Shown here one piece after another: positions 8,693-16,602 of a DNA stretch of 64,000 nt. The translations under genes were made by a program, and so were the position numbers. Where the stretch lies: assembly GCF_018717645.1 (NCBI RefSeq), contig NZ_JAFLHG010000006.1:1-64000 (forward strand), in the 5' to 3' direction. Under the pieces are notes generated by a model. The model did no database searches and was not told where the DNA came from. It saw only the letters and a list, made by a program, of their open reading frames with translations. The DNA comes from Microbacterium flavum. Its GTDB lineage: Bacteria; Actinomycetota; Actinomycetes; Actinomycetales; Microbacteriaceae. Numbering within the stretch: the stretch's first letter is position 1; every line of letters begins with the position of its first letter.

Positions 8693-10968
8693 GCACGCTG
8701 GACGTCGATCTCGACATCACCGGGATGACCTGCGCGTCGTGCGCGACGCGGGTCGAGCGGAAGCTGAACAAGCTGCCCGGGGTGGAGGCGACGGTCAACT
8801 TCGCCACCGAGAAGGCCCGCGTGCACTCGGAGGCCCCGGTGCCGGTGGAGGAGCTGATCGCGGCGGTCGAGCAGGCGGGGTACGGAGCGAGCCTCCCAGC
8901 CCCGCCTGTGCCCGACACGGCTGAGCAGACCATCCCGCGGGACGATGAGCTGGCGTCGCTGCGGCAGCGGCTGATCGTCTCGGCGGTGCTGGCGGTGCCG
9001 GTCGCGGTGCTGTCGATGATCCCCGCCCTGCAGTTCACCTACTGGCAGTGGCTCACGCTCACCCTGGCCGCGCCGGTGGTGGTGTGGGGGGCGTGGCCGT
9101 TCCACCGCGCCGCGGCGATCAATGCCCGGCACGGGGCGGCGACGATGGACACTCTGATCAGCGTCGGGGTGCTGGCCGCGTTCGGCTGGTCGCTGTACGC
9201 GCTGTTCTTCGGCGGTGCGGGGATGCCGGGAATGCGGATGAGCGTCACCTTCGTCGGCACCCCGCAGGCCGGTGGCCACGAGGTGTACCTGGAGGTCGCC
9301 GCGCTGGTGACCGTGTTCATCCTCCTCGGCCGCTACCTCGAGGTTCGTGCCAAGCGGCAGTCCGGCGAGGCCCTGCGCGCCCTGCTGGAGCTCGGCGCCA
9401 AGGACGCAGTGATCCTCCGCGAAGGCACTGAGCAGCGCGTCCCCGTCGCACAGCTCGTTCCGGGTGATGTCGTGGTGGTGCGGCCGGGTGAGAAGATCCC
9501 CGCCGACGGCCTCGTCACCGAGGGAATGTCCGCGGTGGACGAGTCGATGCTGACCGGCGAGTCCGTGCCGGTCGAAGTCGCCCCCGGCTCCCGCGTGGTC
9601 GGCGCGACTGTGAACACCGGCGGGCGCCTGCTCGTGCAGATCACCCGCGTCGGCGCCGACACCGAGCTGGCCCGGATGGCGCGGCTGGTCGAGGAGGCGC
9701 AGACCGGCAAGGCCCAGGTGCAGCGCCTCGCCGACCGGGTGTCGGCCGTCTTCGTCCCCATCGTCATCGTCCTCGCCCTGGCCGCGTTCGCCGGGTGGCT
9801 GATCGCGGGGGCGCCCTTGGAGGTCGCCTTCACCGCCGCGGTGACCACCCTGATCATCGCCTGCCCGTGCGCGCTGGGGCTGGCGACGCCGACCGCTCTG
9901 CTGGTCGGCACCGGCCGCGGCGCCCAGCTGGGCATCCTCATCCGCGGACCCCAGGTGCTCGAGCAGACCCGCCGCATCGACACCGTCGTGCTCGACAAGA
10001 CCGGCACCATCACCGCCGGCACCATGACCGTCACCGGCATCCACCCCGCTCCCGGCACCGATGAGGCGGAGCTGATCCGGTTCGCCGCGGCGCTCGAGCA
10101 CGGCTCCGAGCACCCCATCGGCCGCGCCATCACCGCCGCAGCCGACGGCCCGACGGATGCCGTGGAGTCATTCGCCGCCGAGGCCGGTCAAGGCGTGCAG
10201 GGCATCGTCGACGGCCGCCTGGTCGCCGCCGGCCGCGCCTCCTGGATCACCACCCAATGGGCGCTCCCCATCCCCGCCGAGCTCGCCGCGACCATCGCGG
10301 CGGACGAGGCGGCGGGGGCGACGGTGACGGTGGTGGCGTGGGACGGGCAGGTGCGCGGGGCGATCAGCGTCGCCGACACCATCAAACCCACCAGCCGTGA
10401 GGCGGTCGCACGGCTCCGGGAGCTCGGGTTGACCCCGATCCTGCTCACCGGCGACAACCCCGGCGCCGCCCGCGCGATCGCCAACCAGGCCGGGATCGAG
10501 GACGTCCGCGCCGGGGTCACCCCGCAGGGCAAGCTCGACACCATCCGCGACCTGCAGGCCGCGGGCCGGGTGGTCGCGATGGTCGGCGACGGCGTCAACG
10601 ACGCCGCAGCCCTCGCCGCCGCCGACCTCGGGATCGCGATGGGCACCGGCACCGACGCGGCCATCACCGCCGCGGACCTGACCATCGTCTCCGGCGACCT
10701 GATGCTGGTCCCGGACGCGATCCGGCTGGCCCGCCGCACCCTGGGCACGATCAAGGGGAACCTGTTCTGGGCGTTCGCGTACAACGTCGCCGCGATCCCG
10801 GTCGCGATGCTCGCCCTGCTCAACCCCATCCTCGCCGCCGCGGCAATGGCGTTCAGCAGCGTGTTCGTCGTCACCAACAGCCTCCGCCTGCGCCGCTTCC
10901 GCCCCCTGCCCACCCCGACCCGTGCCGGCGCCCCCGCCACCCGAGAGCCCGCGCCCGTCCAGGCCTAA
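8689..10968 (+). CDS. copA: Copper(I)-exporting P1B-1 ATPase CopA
   Basis: A 759-residue pump that moves cytosolic Cu(I) outward. One N-terminal HMA domain ([15 protein letters not shown]) is followed by eight predicted helices, the actuator TGES (MLTGESVPV), [10 protein letters not shown] in helix 6 (about residue 393), the phosphorylation site DKTGTIT (Asp about 436), [15 protein letters not shown] and [16 protein letters not shown]. Helix-8 residues [18 protein letters not shown] fit Cu(I) specificity. Full length, no defects. Third in the csoR operon; repression by CsoR and supply by CopZ are expected from the order. Confidence 0.93.
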   Translation: MSTLDVDLDITGMTCASCATRVERKLNKLPGVEATVNFATEKARVHSEAPVPVEELIAAVEQAGYGASLPAPPVPDTAEQTIPRDDELASLRQRLIVSAVLAVPVAVLSMIPALQFTYWQWLTLTLAAPVVVWGAWPFHRAAAINARHGAATMDTLISVGVLAAFGWSLYALFFGGAGMPGMRMSVTFVGTPQAGGHEVYLEVAALVTVFILLGRYLEVRAKRQSGEALRALLELGAKDAVILREGTEQRVPVAQLVPGDVVVVRPGEKIPADGLVTEGMSAVDESMLTGESVPVEVAPGSRVVGATVNTGGRLLVQITRVGADTELARMARLVEEAQTGKAQVQRLADRVSAVFVPIVIVLALAAFAGWLIAGAPLEVAFTAAVTTLIIACPCALGLATPTALLVGTGRGAQLGILIRGPQVLEQTRRIDTVVLDKTGTITAGTMTVTGIHPAPGTDEAELIRFAAALEHGSEHPIGRAITAAADGPTDAVESFAAEAGQGVQGIVDGRLVAAGRASWITTQWALPIPAELAATIAADEAAGATVTVVAWDGQVRGAISVADTIKPTSREAVARLRELGLTPILLTGDNPGAARAIANQAGIEDVRAGVTPQGKLDTIRDLQAAGRVVAMVGDGVNDAAALAAADLGIAMGTGTDAAITAADLTIVSGDLMLVPDAIRLARRTLGTIKGNLFWAFAYNVAAIPVAMLALLNPILAAAAMAFSSVFVVTNSLRLRRFRPLPTPTRAGAPATREPAPVQA

Positions 10969-10993
10969 CCATCGCTCGAGAAGGAGACACACC

Positions 10994-11272
10994 ATGTCCC
11001 ACGACCACGACCACTCCGGGCACGACCACACGCACGGGCACGACCATGGAGGACACGAGCATGGTGCGCACGAGCATCACCATCACGAGCCGCCGGCGGG
11101 GGCGACGAACCTGGTGACCTGTCCGGTGATGCCCGGCAACCAGGTCGACCCGGCCTGGGCCGAGCAGCGCGGCCTGTTCCGCGACTACCAGGGCAGCCGG
11201 TACTGGTTCTGCTGCGCCGAGTGCGGGCCGCTGTTCGACGCCGACCCGGCCCGCTACGCGCACGCCGCCTGA
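10994..11272 (+). CDS. Histidine-rich YHS-like metal-binding protein
   Basis: A 92-residue protein. Residues 2-37 are almost pure His/Asp/Gly/Glu repeats, a metal buffer. Residues 42-92 form a YHS/TRASH-like domain: LVTCPVMPGNQVDP, then YQGSRYWFCCAECGPLF. The CPVM...CCxxC arrangement is the copper-binding form seen in actinobacterial YHS proteins. AAGGAG sits 8 bp before the ATG. It follows copA by 25 bp and is probably its co-transcribed cytosolic metal buffer. Confidence 0.8.
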   Translation: MSHDHDHSGHDHTHGHDHGGHEHGAHEHHHHEPPAGATNLVTCPVMPGNQVDPAWAEQRGLFRDYQGSRYWFCCAECGPLFDADPARYAHAA

Positions 11273-11302
11273 CCGGCCAGATAACCCGGTCGGAGATAGA
11301 GG

Positions 11303-11920
11303 GTGGACACGGCGGTCGGGCTGGTGCAGGCGTACCTGCGGGTCAACGGCTACTTCACCGTCGCCGAATACCCCGTGCTGGACGCCACCGGTCCCGGCGG
11401 TCCCCGCACCATCACCGACCTGGACATCCTCGCCGTACGGCTGCACCGCGCACCGGGAGCGTCCGGGACCGTCGACGCACCGCTGGACCCGGCCCTGGGT
11501 GCCGGGGGCGGAGCGGACATGATCGTCGGCGAGGTCAAGGAAGGCCGCCCGCACCCCAACCCGGCGATGCGGGACCCGGCCGTGCTGGAAGCCGCGTTCA
11601 CCCGGTTCGGGTGCTGCGCCCCGACCGATGCCGCCCGGCTGGTCGCCGAACTGCTGGAAACGGGACGGACGGTGGCGCCGGAAGGGCGCACGATCCGCAC
11701 GGTCGTGTTCGGCAACCCCACCTCCCCGCCCGGGGCGGGGGCGCCGTGGCACACCGTCCCGTTCGCCCGGGTGCTGCGCTACCTCGAAGACCACCTGAGC
11801 GCGCACTGGGGCATCCTCGGCCGCACCCAGATCAAGGACGACACCCTCGCCCTGCTGGCCCTGCGGGAGAAGGCCCACCGCGCCGCGACCGGCGCCTCCC
11901 GCCAGGGCACGGACCGGTAG
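11303..11920 (+). CDS. Predicted PD-(D/E)XK nuclease-like protein of unknown role
   Basis: A 205-residue protein with a GTG start. The N-terminus QAYLRVNGYFTVAEYPV, an acidic pair in TITDLDILAVR (Asp39/Asp41) and GEVKEGRP (Glu77, Lys79) make a D...ExK arrangement typical of restriction-endonuclease-like folds. The loop between them is long and glycine-rich. I do not recognise a named family. It lies 30 bp after the copper YHS gene and 8 bp before a damaged hydrolase. A link to DNA damage by metals is conceivable but unsupported. The fold call rests on motif spacing alone. Confidence 0.5.
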   Translation: MDTAVGLVQAYLRVNGYFTVAEYPVLDATGPGGPRTITDLDILAVRLHRAPGASGTVDAPLDPALGAGGGADMIVGEVKEGRPHPNPAMRDPAVLEAAFTRFGCCAPTDAARLVAELLETGRTVAPEGRTIRTVVFGNPTSPPGAGAPWHTVPFARVLRYLEDHLSAHWGILGRTQIKDDTLALLALREKAHRAATGASRQGTDR

Positions 11921-11928
11921 GGCGGGTC

Positions 11929-12811
11929 ATGGCGGGGGAGCGTGTGCACACGCAGGGGGAGCCGGTGTGGGTGCGCACCCGTGGCGGGCGCGCCCCTTAT
12001 GCGATGGTGCTGCCGGGCCCCGCCGGGGCCCCGGGTGCCGACGGTGGTGTTCGAGGCGGGATCGGCGGCGACCCGCTCCACCTGGGCGTCGGTGCAGACC
12101 CGGGTCGCCGCGTTCACGCGGGCCGTGGTGTATGACCGGGCGGGGCTGGGTCGGTCCGTCCCGGATAGTGCAGGGCGCACCCTGGACCGGATGGCCGACG
12201 ACCTGAACGATCTGCTGGACGGCCTCGAGCCGAGCAGCGGGTTCGTGCAGGTGGGGCATTCCGCGGGCGGCCCGATGGTGCGGCTGGCCGCGTCCCGCCG
12301 CCCGGACCGGGTGGCCGGGCTGGTGCTGGTGGATCCGACCGATGAGGCAGCGGACCTCCTGTTCGGTATGCGGTTCCGGGTCGGGGAGAAGATCGTGATC
12401 GCCGTGGAGTGGGTGCTGGCCCGGGTGGGGATGCTGGAGCGGTTCTTCCGGTTCCTCGGGGAGGGGATGCCCGAGGATGTGCGGGCCGATCTTCACCGGG
12501 AGGCGTTCCGGCCCGCGGTGGTGGTCACCCAGGGTCGGCAAGCGCGCACCTTCCTCACCGAGCTGCACGCCTGGCAGGGCGACCCGCCGGCGCTGCCCGA
12601 TGTCCCGGTCACCGTCATCTCCGGCAGTCTCGCGGACGGTATGCCGCGACGGGTCCGGGATGCCGCGACCGCCGCCGGGCGGTATCGGGCCGCACAGTCC
12701 CGGCAGGGCCGGCACGTGGTCGCTGCCCGCTCCGGCCACTACATCCCCGCCACAGAACCAGATCTGATCGCTGCGGAGATCCGCCGCCTCGTCCTCCCAC
12801 CCGCAGGATAA
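11929..12811 (+). pseudogene. Alpha/beta hydrolase with an internal frameshift
   Basis: The natural N-terminus (MAGERVHTQGEPVWVRTRGG) is in one frame and the rest (VPTVVFEAGSAATRSTW onwards) in the next. The switch is at about 12015-12040, in a run of GGGCCCCGCCGGGGCCCCGGG. The rest is a typical hydrolase: oxyanion region VFEAGSAA, YDRAGLGRS, nucleophile elbow QVGHSAGGP, lid, and catalytic His in ARSGHYIP. If the frameshift is real the gene is dead, unless translation restarts downstream without the first strand. If it is a sequencing error in this GC run, it is an intact esterase or peptidase-like enzyme of about 290 residues. Confidence 0.7.
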
Positions 12812-12839
12812 CCCCGGGTTGTCTGGCGGGCATGCCTAG

Positions 12840-14447
12840 TCAGGCCACAGCAGGGGTGCGCCGCCGCCAGGCGATCGCGCCGGTGAGGGCGAGACCACCC
12901 AGCCCACCCCACAAGGTGACAGCGGAGACGCCTTGCCCGATGAGGACGGCGGGGGTGATGCCGGTGCGCAGGTCGGTGTCGGCGATCAGCGCCCCGGCCT
13001 GTCCGGCGGGCAGACCGGTGAGGGTGCTGCCGTCGGGGCGGATGATCTGGCTGGTGCCGACGGTGGAGACGTTCACCACGGTACGGCCGGTCTCTACCGC
13101 GCGGATCCGGGCGACCGCGAGCTGCTGCAGGTTCTCGTCCGTGCCGCGGAAGTCGGCGTTGTTGGTCTGGAACACCAGCAGCTCCGCACCGGCGGTGATG
13201 CTCTCGGCGATGACCTCGTCGTAGATCACGTCGAAGCAGATCGCCAACCCCACCGGCACACCGCCGACGGTGACCAGCGGCACGTCCGTGCCGTGCGCGT
13301 AGTCGCGTTGCAGCAGCCCGACCAGGTCGGGGGCGAGCAGGGTGTAGAACGCCCGGTCGGGCACGTACTCGCCGAACGGCACCGGGTGGCGTTTCGCGTG
13401 CGTCTGCACCTGCTCCCGCTGCGGCGTGGCACCGGTGGTGGCCGGGTCCCACAGGAACGACGTGTTGTAGATGTTGCCGCCCGCCGTGGTGGCCGCGTTC
13501 GCCAGCAGCGGGGCACCTGCCCGGGTGCTGATGCCGGTGAGATACTCGGCCAGCCACGGGGTCTGGAACGGGTCAGCATCCAGCCCTTCCGGCCACACCA
13601 CCAGATCCACATCCGCGTCGAGCACCGGGCCGGTCGCGTCCCCCTGCGCCCGGGCGATCGCCCCCACGGTGCGCTGGTCGAAGTACCCGGACGGGCCGTT
13701 GCCTTGCACCGCCCCGACCCGCATCGTCCCGGCCGGTGTGGTGGGAAACGCCGGGACCAGGACCAGCATCAGGGTGGTGACGGCGGGTACGGCGGCGGGG
13801 AACGGGCGACGCCACCGGCCGGTCCGGATGGCTTCGATCGCGGCGGCGACGGTGAAGACCATCAGGAAGGTGAGCCCGCTCACCCCGACCCAGGACACCG
13901 TCTGAACGAGGGGGCTGTCGGCTTGGGTGATCCCGAGCCGCGCCCACGGCAGCCCCCCGTACGGCCAGGCGCCCAGCAGCACCTCCCGGCCCGTCCACAA
14001 CGCGGCCACCAGGCCCGGCAGCAGGAGCAGGCGTCCGACCGGGCCGGGGGCGGCGCGCGGCACCCACCGGTAGGCGAGTGCCAGCGGGATGATCCCGACC
14101 GCGGTCAGGGTCCCTTCCACCACGGTCAGTGCCGCCCACGGCACCGGCCCGAGATACCGGGTCGTCCAGGACACCAGCAGCCCGAAGAACAGCAACCCGA
14201 ACACCGCCCCGACCGCCACCGCCCCCCACACGCTCCGGCCGATCAGGGCGAGAAGCAGCAGCCCGGTCGCGGCGAACGCGGCCGGCCAGAATCCCACCTC
14301 CGGGTAGGCGAGATCCATCAGCACCGCCGCGGCTGCCGCGACCGGCAACGCCATCGCCAATGGCATCACCGCCCGGGCGCGGCGGTTCGGCGGGGTGGGT
14401 TGGGGGCGTCCGTGCGGGTCCTGGAGGGTCGTCGGGGTGGCGGTCAT
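12840..14447 (-). CDS. lnt: Apolipoprotein N-acyltransferase Lnt
   Basis: A 535-residue membrane enzyme that N-acylates the lipoprotein amino-terminal cysteine. Several N-terminal helices (about residues 28-240) precede a nitrilase-type periplasmic domain with the catalytic triad visible: Glu in VVWPEGLD, Lys in THAKRHPVPFGEYVP, Cys in GLAICFDVIYDE. One C-terminal helix follows. Start ATG overlaps the stop of the flavoprotein gene (ATGA). Actinobacteria usually have a separate housekeeping Lnt, so this copy within a metal island, together with an Lgt at 25 kb, probably serves the island's own lipoproteins (inference). Confidence 0.85.
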   Translation of the reverse strand: MTATPTTLQDPHGRPQPTPPNRRARAVMPLAMALPVAAAAAVLMDLAYPEVGFWPAAFAATGLLLLALIGRSVWGAVAVGAVFGLLFFGLLVSWTTRYLGPVPWAALTVVEGTLTAVGIIPLALAYRWVPRAAPGPVGRLLLLPGLVAALWTGREVLLGAWPYGGLPWARLGITQADSPLVQTVSWVGVSGLTFLMVFTVAAAIEAIRTGRWRRPFPAAVPAVTTLMLVLVPAFPTTPAGTMRVGAVQGNGPSGYFDQRTVGAIARAQGDATGPVLDADVDLVVWPEGLDADPFQTPWLAEYLTGISTRAGAPLLANAATTAGGNIYNTSFLWDPATTGATPQREQVQTHAKRHPVPFGEYVPDRAFYTLLAPDLVGLLQRDYAHGTDVPLVTVGGVPVGLAICFDVIYDEVIAESITAGAELLVFQTNNADFRGTDENLQQLAVARIRAVETGRTVVNVSTVGTSQIIRPDGSTLTGLPAGQAGALIADTDLRTGITPAVLIGQGVSAVTLWGGLGGLALTGAIAWRRRTPAVA

Positions 14448-15463
14448 GGCCGGTCCGCGATGGTGCGGGCGATTACGGCGGCGTCCCGGGACACCCCGGC
14501 GAGGGTGTCCGCTCCGGGGCGGCTGTGGGCGGGGATCCCGGCGACGAACAAGCCCGGCAGCCCGGTCATCGCCGGGCGGGACCGGGCTGCGGTCGCCTCG
14601 GCGGGGAGCCAGTCCTCGCCGGGGTCGTACCCGGTGGCGAGGATTACCGAGTCCGGGGCGAGGGTGCTGCCATCGGCGAACGTGACCTGCCCGCCGTCCG
14701 CGCCGGTCACCGCCGGGGCGACCGCCACACCCGCGTGACGCAGCGCATGGTAGCTGTCGCCGAACACCGGCTGCACGGCGGGTGGGCGACCCAGCCAGGA
14801 CGAGCCTGCCCGGGCGTGGACGGGGAAGGTACGGGCGGGTCGGTGCGGGCGCCGGGTGCGGACCGCGAGGGTGACCTCGTGGGAGGTGGATAGCTCTCGC
14901 GCCAGCTGCACGCCGCTGTTTCCGCCGCCGACGATCAGCACCCGCCCGGTGGGCACCTGCCGGGGGAATTGGTAGTGGGCGCTGTGCAGCACCACCCCGG
15001 GCACCCGCAGCTGCTGCGCCCACGCAGGGATGCGGGGGTGGGTGGCGGCGCCGGTCGCGCACACCACGTTGCGGGTCTGCACGTCGCCCTCTGCGGTCTG
15101 CAGCTGCAGCACCGACCCGTGACCGACGCGTTCCACCCCGACCACACGCAACCCCCAGAACGGGTCCACCCCCAGGGTGTGCTGCACCTGGTCCAGGTAG
15201 TTCGCGATCTCATCCGCCCGCGGGTGCTCGTGCGGGTCCACCGGTAGAGGCCGGACTGGCAGCGTGCTGTGGCGGGCGTCGGATAGCAGCCGCATCGAAT
15301 GCCACCGGGACGCCCAACTGCGTTGCCGGTCCGTGGCGGCGTCGACGACCACGAACTCCTGCTGCGGCCGGAACCCCAACCCGATCAGCGCGGCGGCCAC
15401 CGCGAGCCCGGCCTGCCCGGCCCCGACGATGATCGCCCGCCGATGCGTCAACCCCGACCGCAT
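14444..15463 (-). CDS. FAD/NAD(P)-binding flavoprotein (CzcO/flavin monooxygenase-like)
   Basis: A 339-residue two-dinucleotide-fold protein. The FAD site is AIIVGAGQAGLAVA near the N-terminus, the NADPH site VLIVGGGNSGVQLA near residue 170, and the ATGYDPG motif near the C-terminus is typical of flavin-containing monooxygenases and CzcO-type oxidoreductases. Start at 15463 (MRSGLTHRRAIIVG) has GGGGAGGGGG upstream; the longer in-frame ORF to 15685 adds sequence with no domain character. Translationally coupled to lnt. The substrate is unknown; CzcO-like proteins are often neighbours of metal efflux genes. Confidence 0.78.
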   Translation of the reverse strand: MRSGLTHRRAIIVGAGQAGLAVAAALIGLGFRPQQEFVVVDAATDRQRSWASRWHSMRLLSDARHSTLPVRPLPVDPHEHPRADEIANYLDQVQHTLGVDPFWGLRVVGVERVGHGSVLQLQTAEGDVQTRNVVCATGAATHPRIPAWAQQLRVPGVVLHSAHYQFPRQVPTGRVLIVGGGNSGVQLARELSTSHEVTLAVRTRRPHRPARTFPVHARAGSSWLGRPPAVQPVFGDSYHALRHAGVAVAPAVTGADGGQVTFADGSTLAPDSVILATGYDPGEDWLPAEATAARSRPAMTGLPGLFVAGIPAHSRPGADTLAGVSRDAAVIARTIADRP

Positions 15464-15731
15464 CACCACCCCCTCCCCGCAGAAGAGGGCCGGGGCGGGA
15501 ATGGACGGAGGATGATCGCGCCGGCGCCGCGGCGGGACGGGGCCGGACGGGGCCGAGCGGGGCCGGGTGGGCGGCGGTGACCGGCCGCAGCCGTCGGCAC
15601 CGGACCGGCGAAGGGGGCCGCCGTGATACGGGTCGTCAAGACATTCTCCAAACCTAGAAATCGGCATCACACAGCGCCCGCACACGGGCGGGCGGGAAGA
15701 CGCCGCCCATGGGTGGGCGGCATGCCGGATC

Positions 15732-16178
15732 TCAGGTTCGGGAAATCGACAACAGCAGCAGTGAGGGCGCGGCCGGACGCCGCGACACGGGCACCGGCAC
15801 CAGCAGCGGCGCGCGCACCGGACGGGATACCCGCAGTATCCGCAGCCGGCCCTGGAGCCGGGAAGCCGTCACGGCCGCCAGTACCAGCAGCGTGCACACC
15901 ACCCCGATCAGGCACCCCCACGCCCCGGACGCATCGACGGACACCCCCGCAGAGGACGACGCCGTCCGGCCCTCCACCGGTGCCCCCGAGTCTGGGGTAG
16001 AGCCGGTCGCGACGGGGGAGCCCGCACTGGTGTCGGCGTGCGCGTCAGCCGTGGTGTGGGAGGTGGTCCAGCCGCCGATGATGAGCACAAGTGCCAGGCC
16101 CAGGATGGTCAGCAGCCGCCCCGACCACCACCCCGCCGCGATGACCCGGTCGGGCCGGGATCGGGGGTCGCGGGGCAT
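15732..16178 (-). CDS. Small two-helix membrane protein, DUF6153-like, LSISRT C-terminus (copy 1)
   Basis: A 148-residue protein: TM1 at about 21-38 (LLTILGLALVLIIGGW), an extracytoplasmic loop rich in Ala/Ser/Thr, TM2 at about 87-105 (CLIGVVCTLLVLAAV), then a basic tail ending SLLLLSISRT. The same C-terminal block ends two more island proteins (26.5 and 27.6 kb). It resembles the uncharacterised actinobacterial DUF6153 group. The loop lacks the cysteine pair of the other two copies. It is divergent from the multicopper oxidase fusion; a CsoR-like box lies in the shared region, nearer the oxidase. Function unknown. Confidence 0.7.
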   Translation of the reverse strand: MPRDPRSRPDRVIAAGWWSGRLLTILGLALVLIIGGWTTSHTTADAHADTSAGSPVATGSTPDSGAPVEGRTASSSAGVSVDASGAWGCLIGVVCTLLVLAAVTASRLQGRLRILRVSRPVRAPLLVPVPVSRRPAAPSLLLLSISRT

Positions 16179-16536
16179 AGTCCCTCACTGTACCAATCCG
16201 ACCTTTGCGTCTCCCGGATCTCGCCCGGCCGCAGGCCTTCCACGCCTTCGCCGACAGAGCAGCCACATCGCGTCCACCGGCACGTCGTTCTCGATTATCG
16301 GCGAACGACGTCCGTCTCCTGAGCGGAAGGATCAGTGCCCTCGGGGTGCCGTGGTGTCGGTCAAGGCGGGCAGCAGGATCGCCGTGACGCCGTCGGGGTC
16401 GAGTCTGCCGGTGCGGACTTCTTCGGCGGCGCCGTTGAGGACGGCACGGGTCGCTGAACTCCGCCGCGATCGTCTCGGCTGCGTCAGGTTCGCCCCACCG
16501 GGCACGTGCACCCGTCGGCACCCGAGGCGGCGCCGA
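16179..16536. other. Intergenic region with a possible regulator remnant
   Basis: No convincing intact gene. On the minus strand at about 16446-16332 one frame reads SATRAVLNGAAEEVRTG and continues with RLDPDGVTAILLPAL to a stop. It resembles the C-terminus of a TetR-type regulator, and the preceding EPDAAETIAAEF lies in another frame. I treat it as a possible decayed fragment only. Confidence 0.25.
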
Positions 16537-16566
16537 TTGAAAGAATACCTATAGGGGGTATAAGGT
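16537..16566 (+). promoter_or_regulatory. Promoter with CsoR-type operator upstream of the DUF4396-oxidase gene
   Basis: TTGAAA (16537-16542) and TATAAG (16559-16564) are 16 bp apart, a good sigma-70-type promoter. The spacer is filled by ATACCT-ATAGG-GGGTAT (16545-16561), the 6-5-6 box with one mismatch. Transcription should begin near 16571, downstream of the GTG at 16567, which argues that translation starts at the TTG at 16603. Confidence 0.7.
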
Positions 16567-16602
16567 GTGGGGGAGTCGTGTGCGAGGGAGAGGCGGGCGA
16601 GG

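Noticed and set aside
8308..10113. A 601-codon open frame on the minus strand
   Set aside because: Antisense of copZ-copA, no recognisable domain.
16045..16521. A 158-codon minus-strand frame beside the oxidase promoter
   Set aside because: Mostly Arg/Pro-rich and overlaps LSISRT copy 1 in another frame; only a short possible regulator tail in a neighbouring frame was kept at low confidence.
16567..16602. GTG at 16567 as the start of the oxidase fusion
   Set aside because: It lies between the predicted -10 and the transcript start, so it would not be in the mRNA; the TTG at 16603 has a better Shine-Dalgarno sequence.
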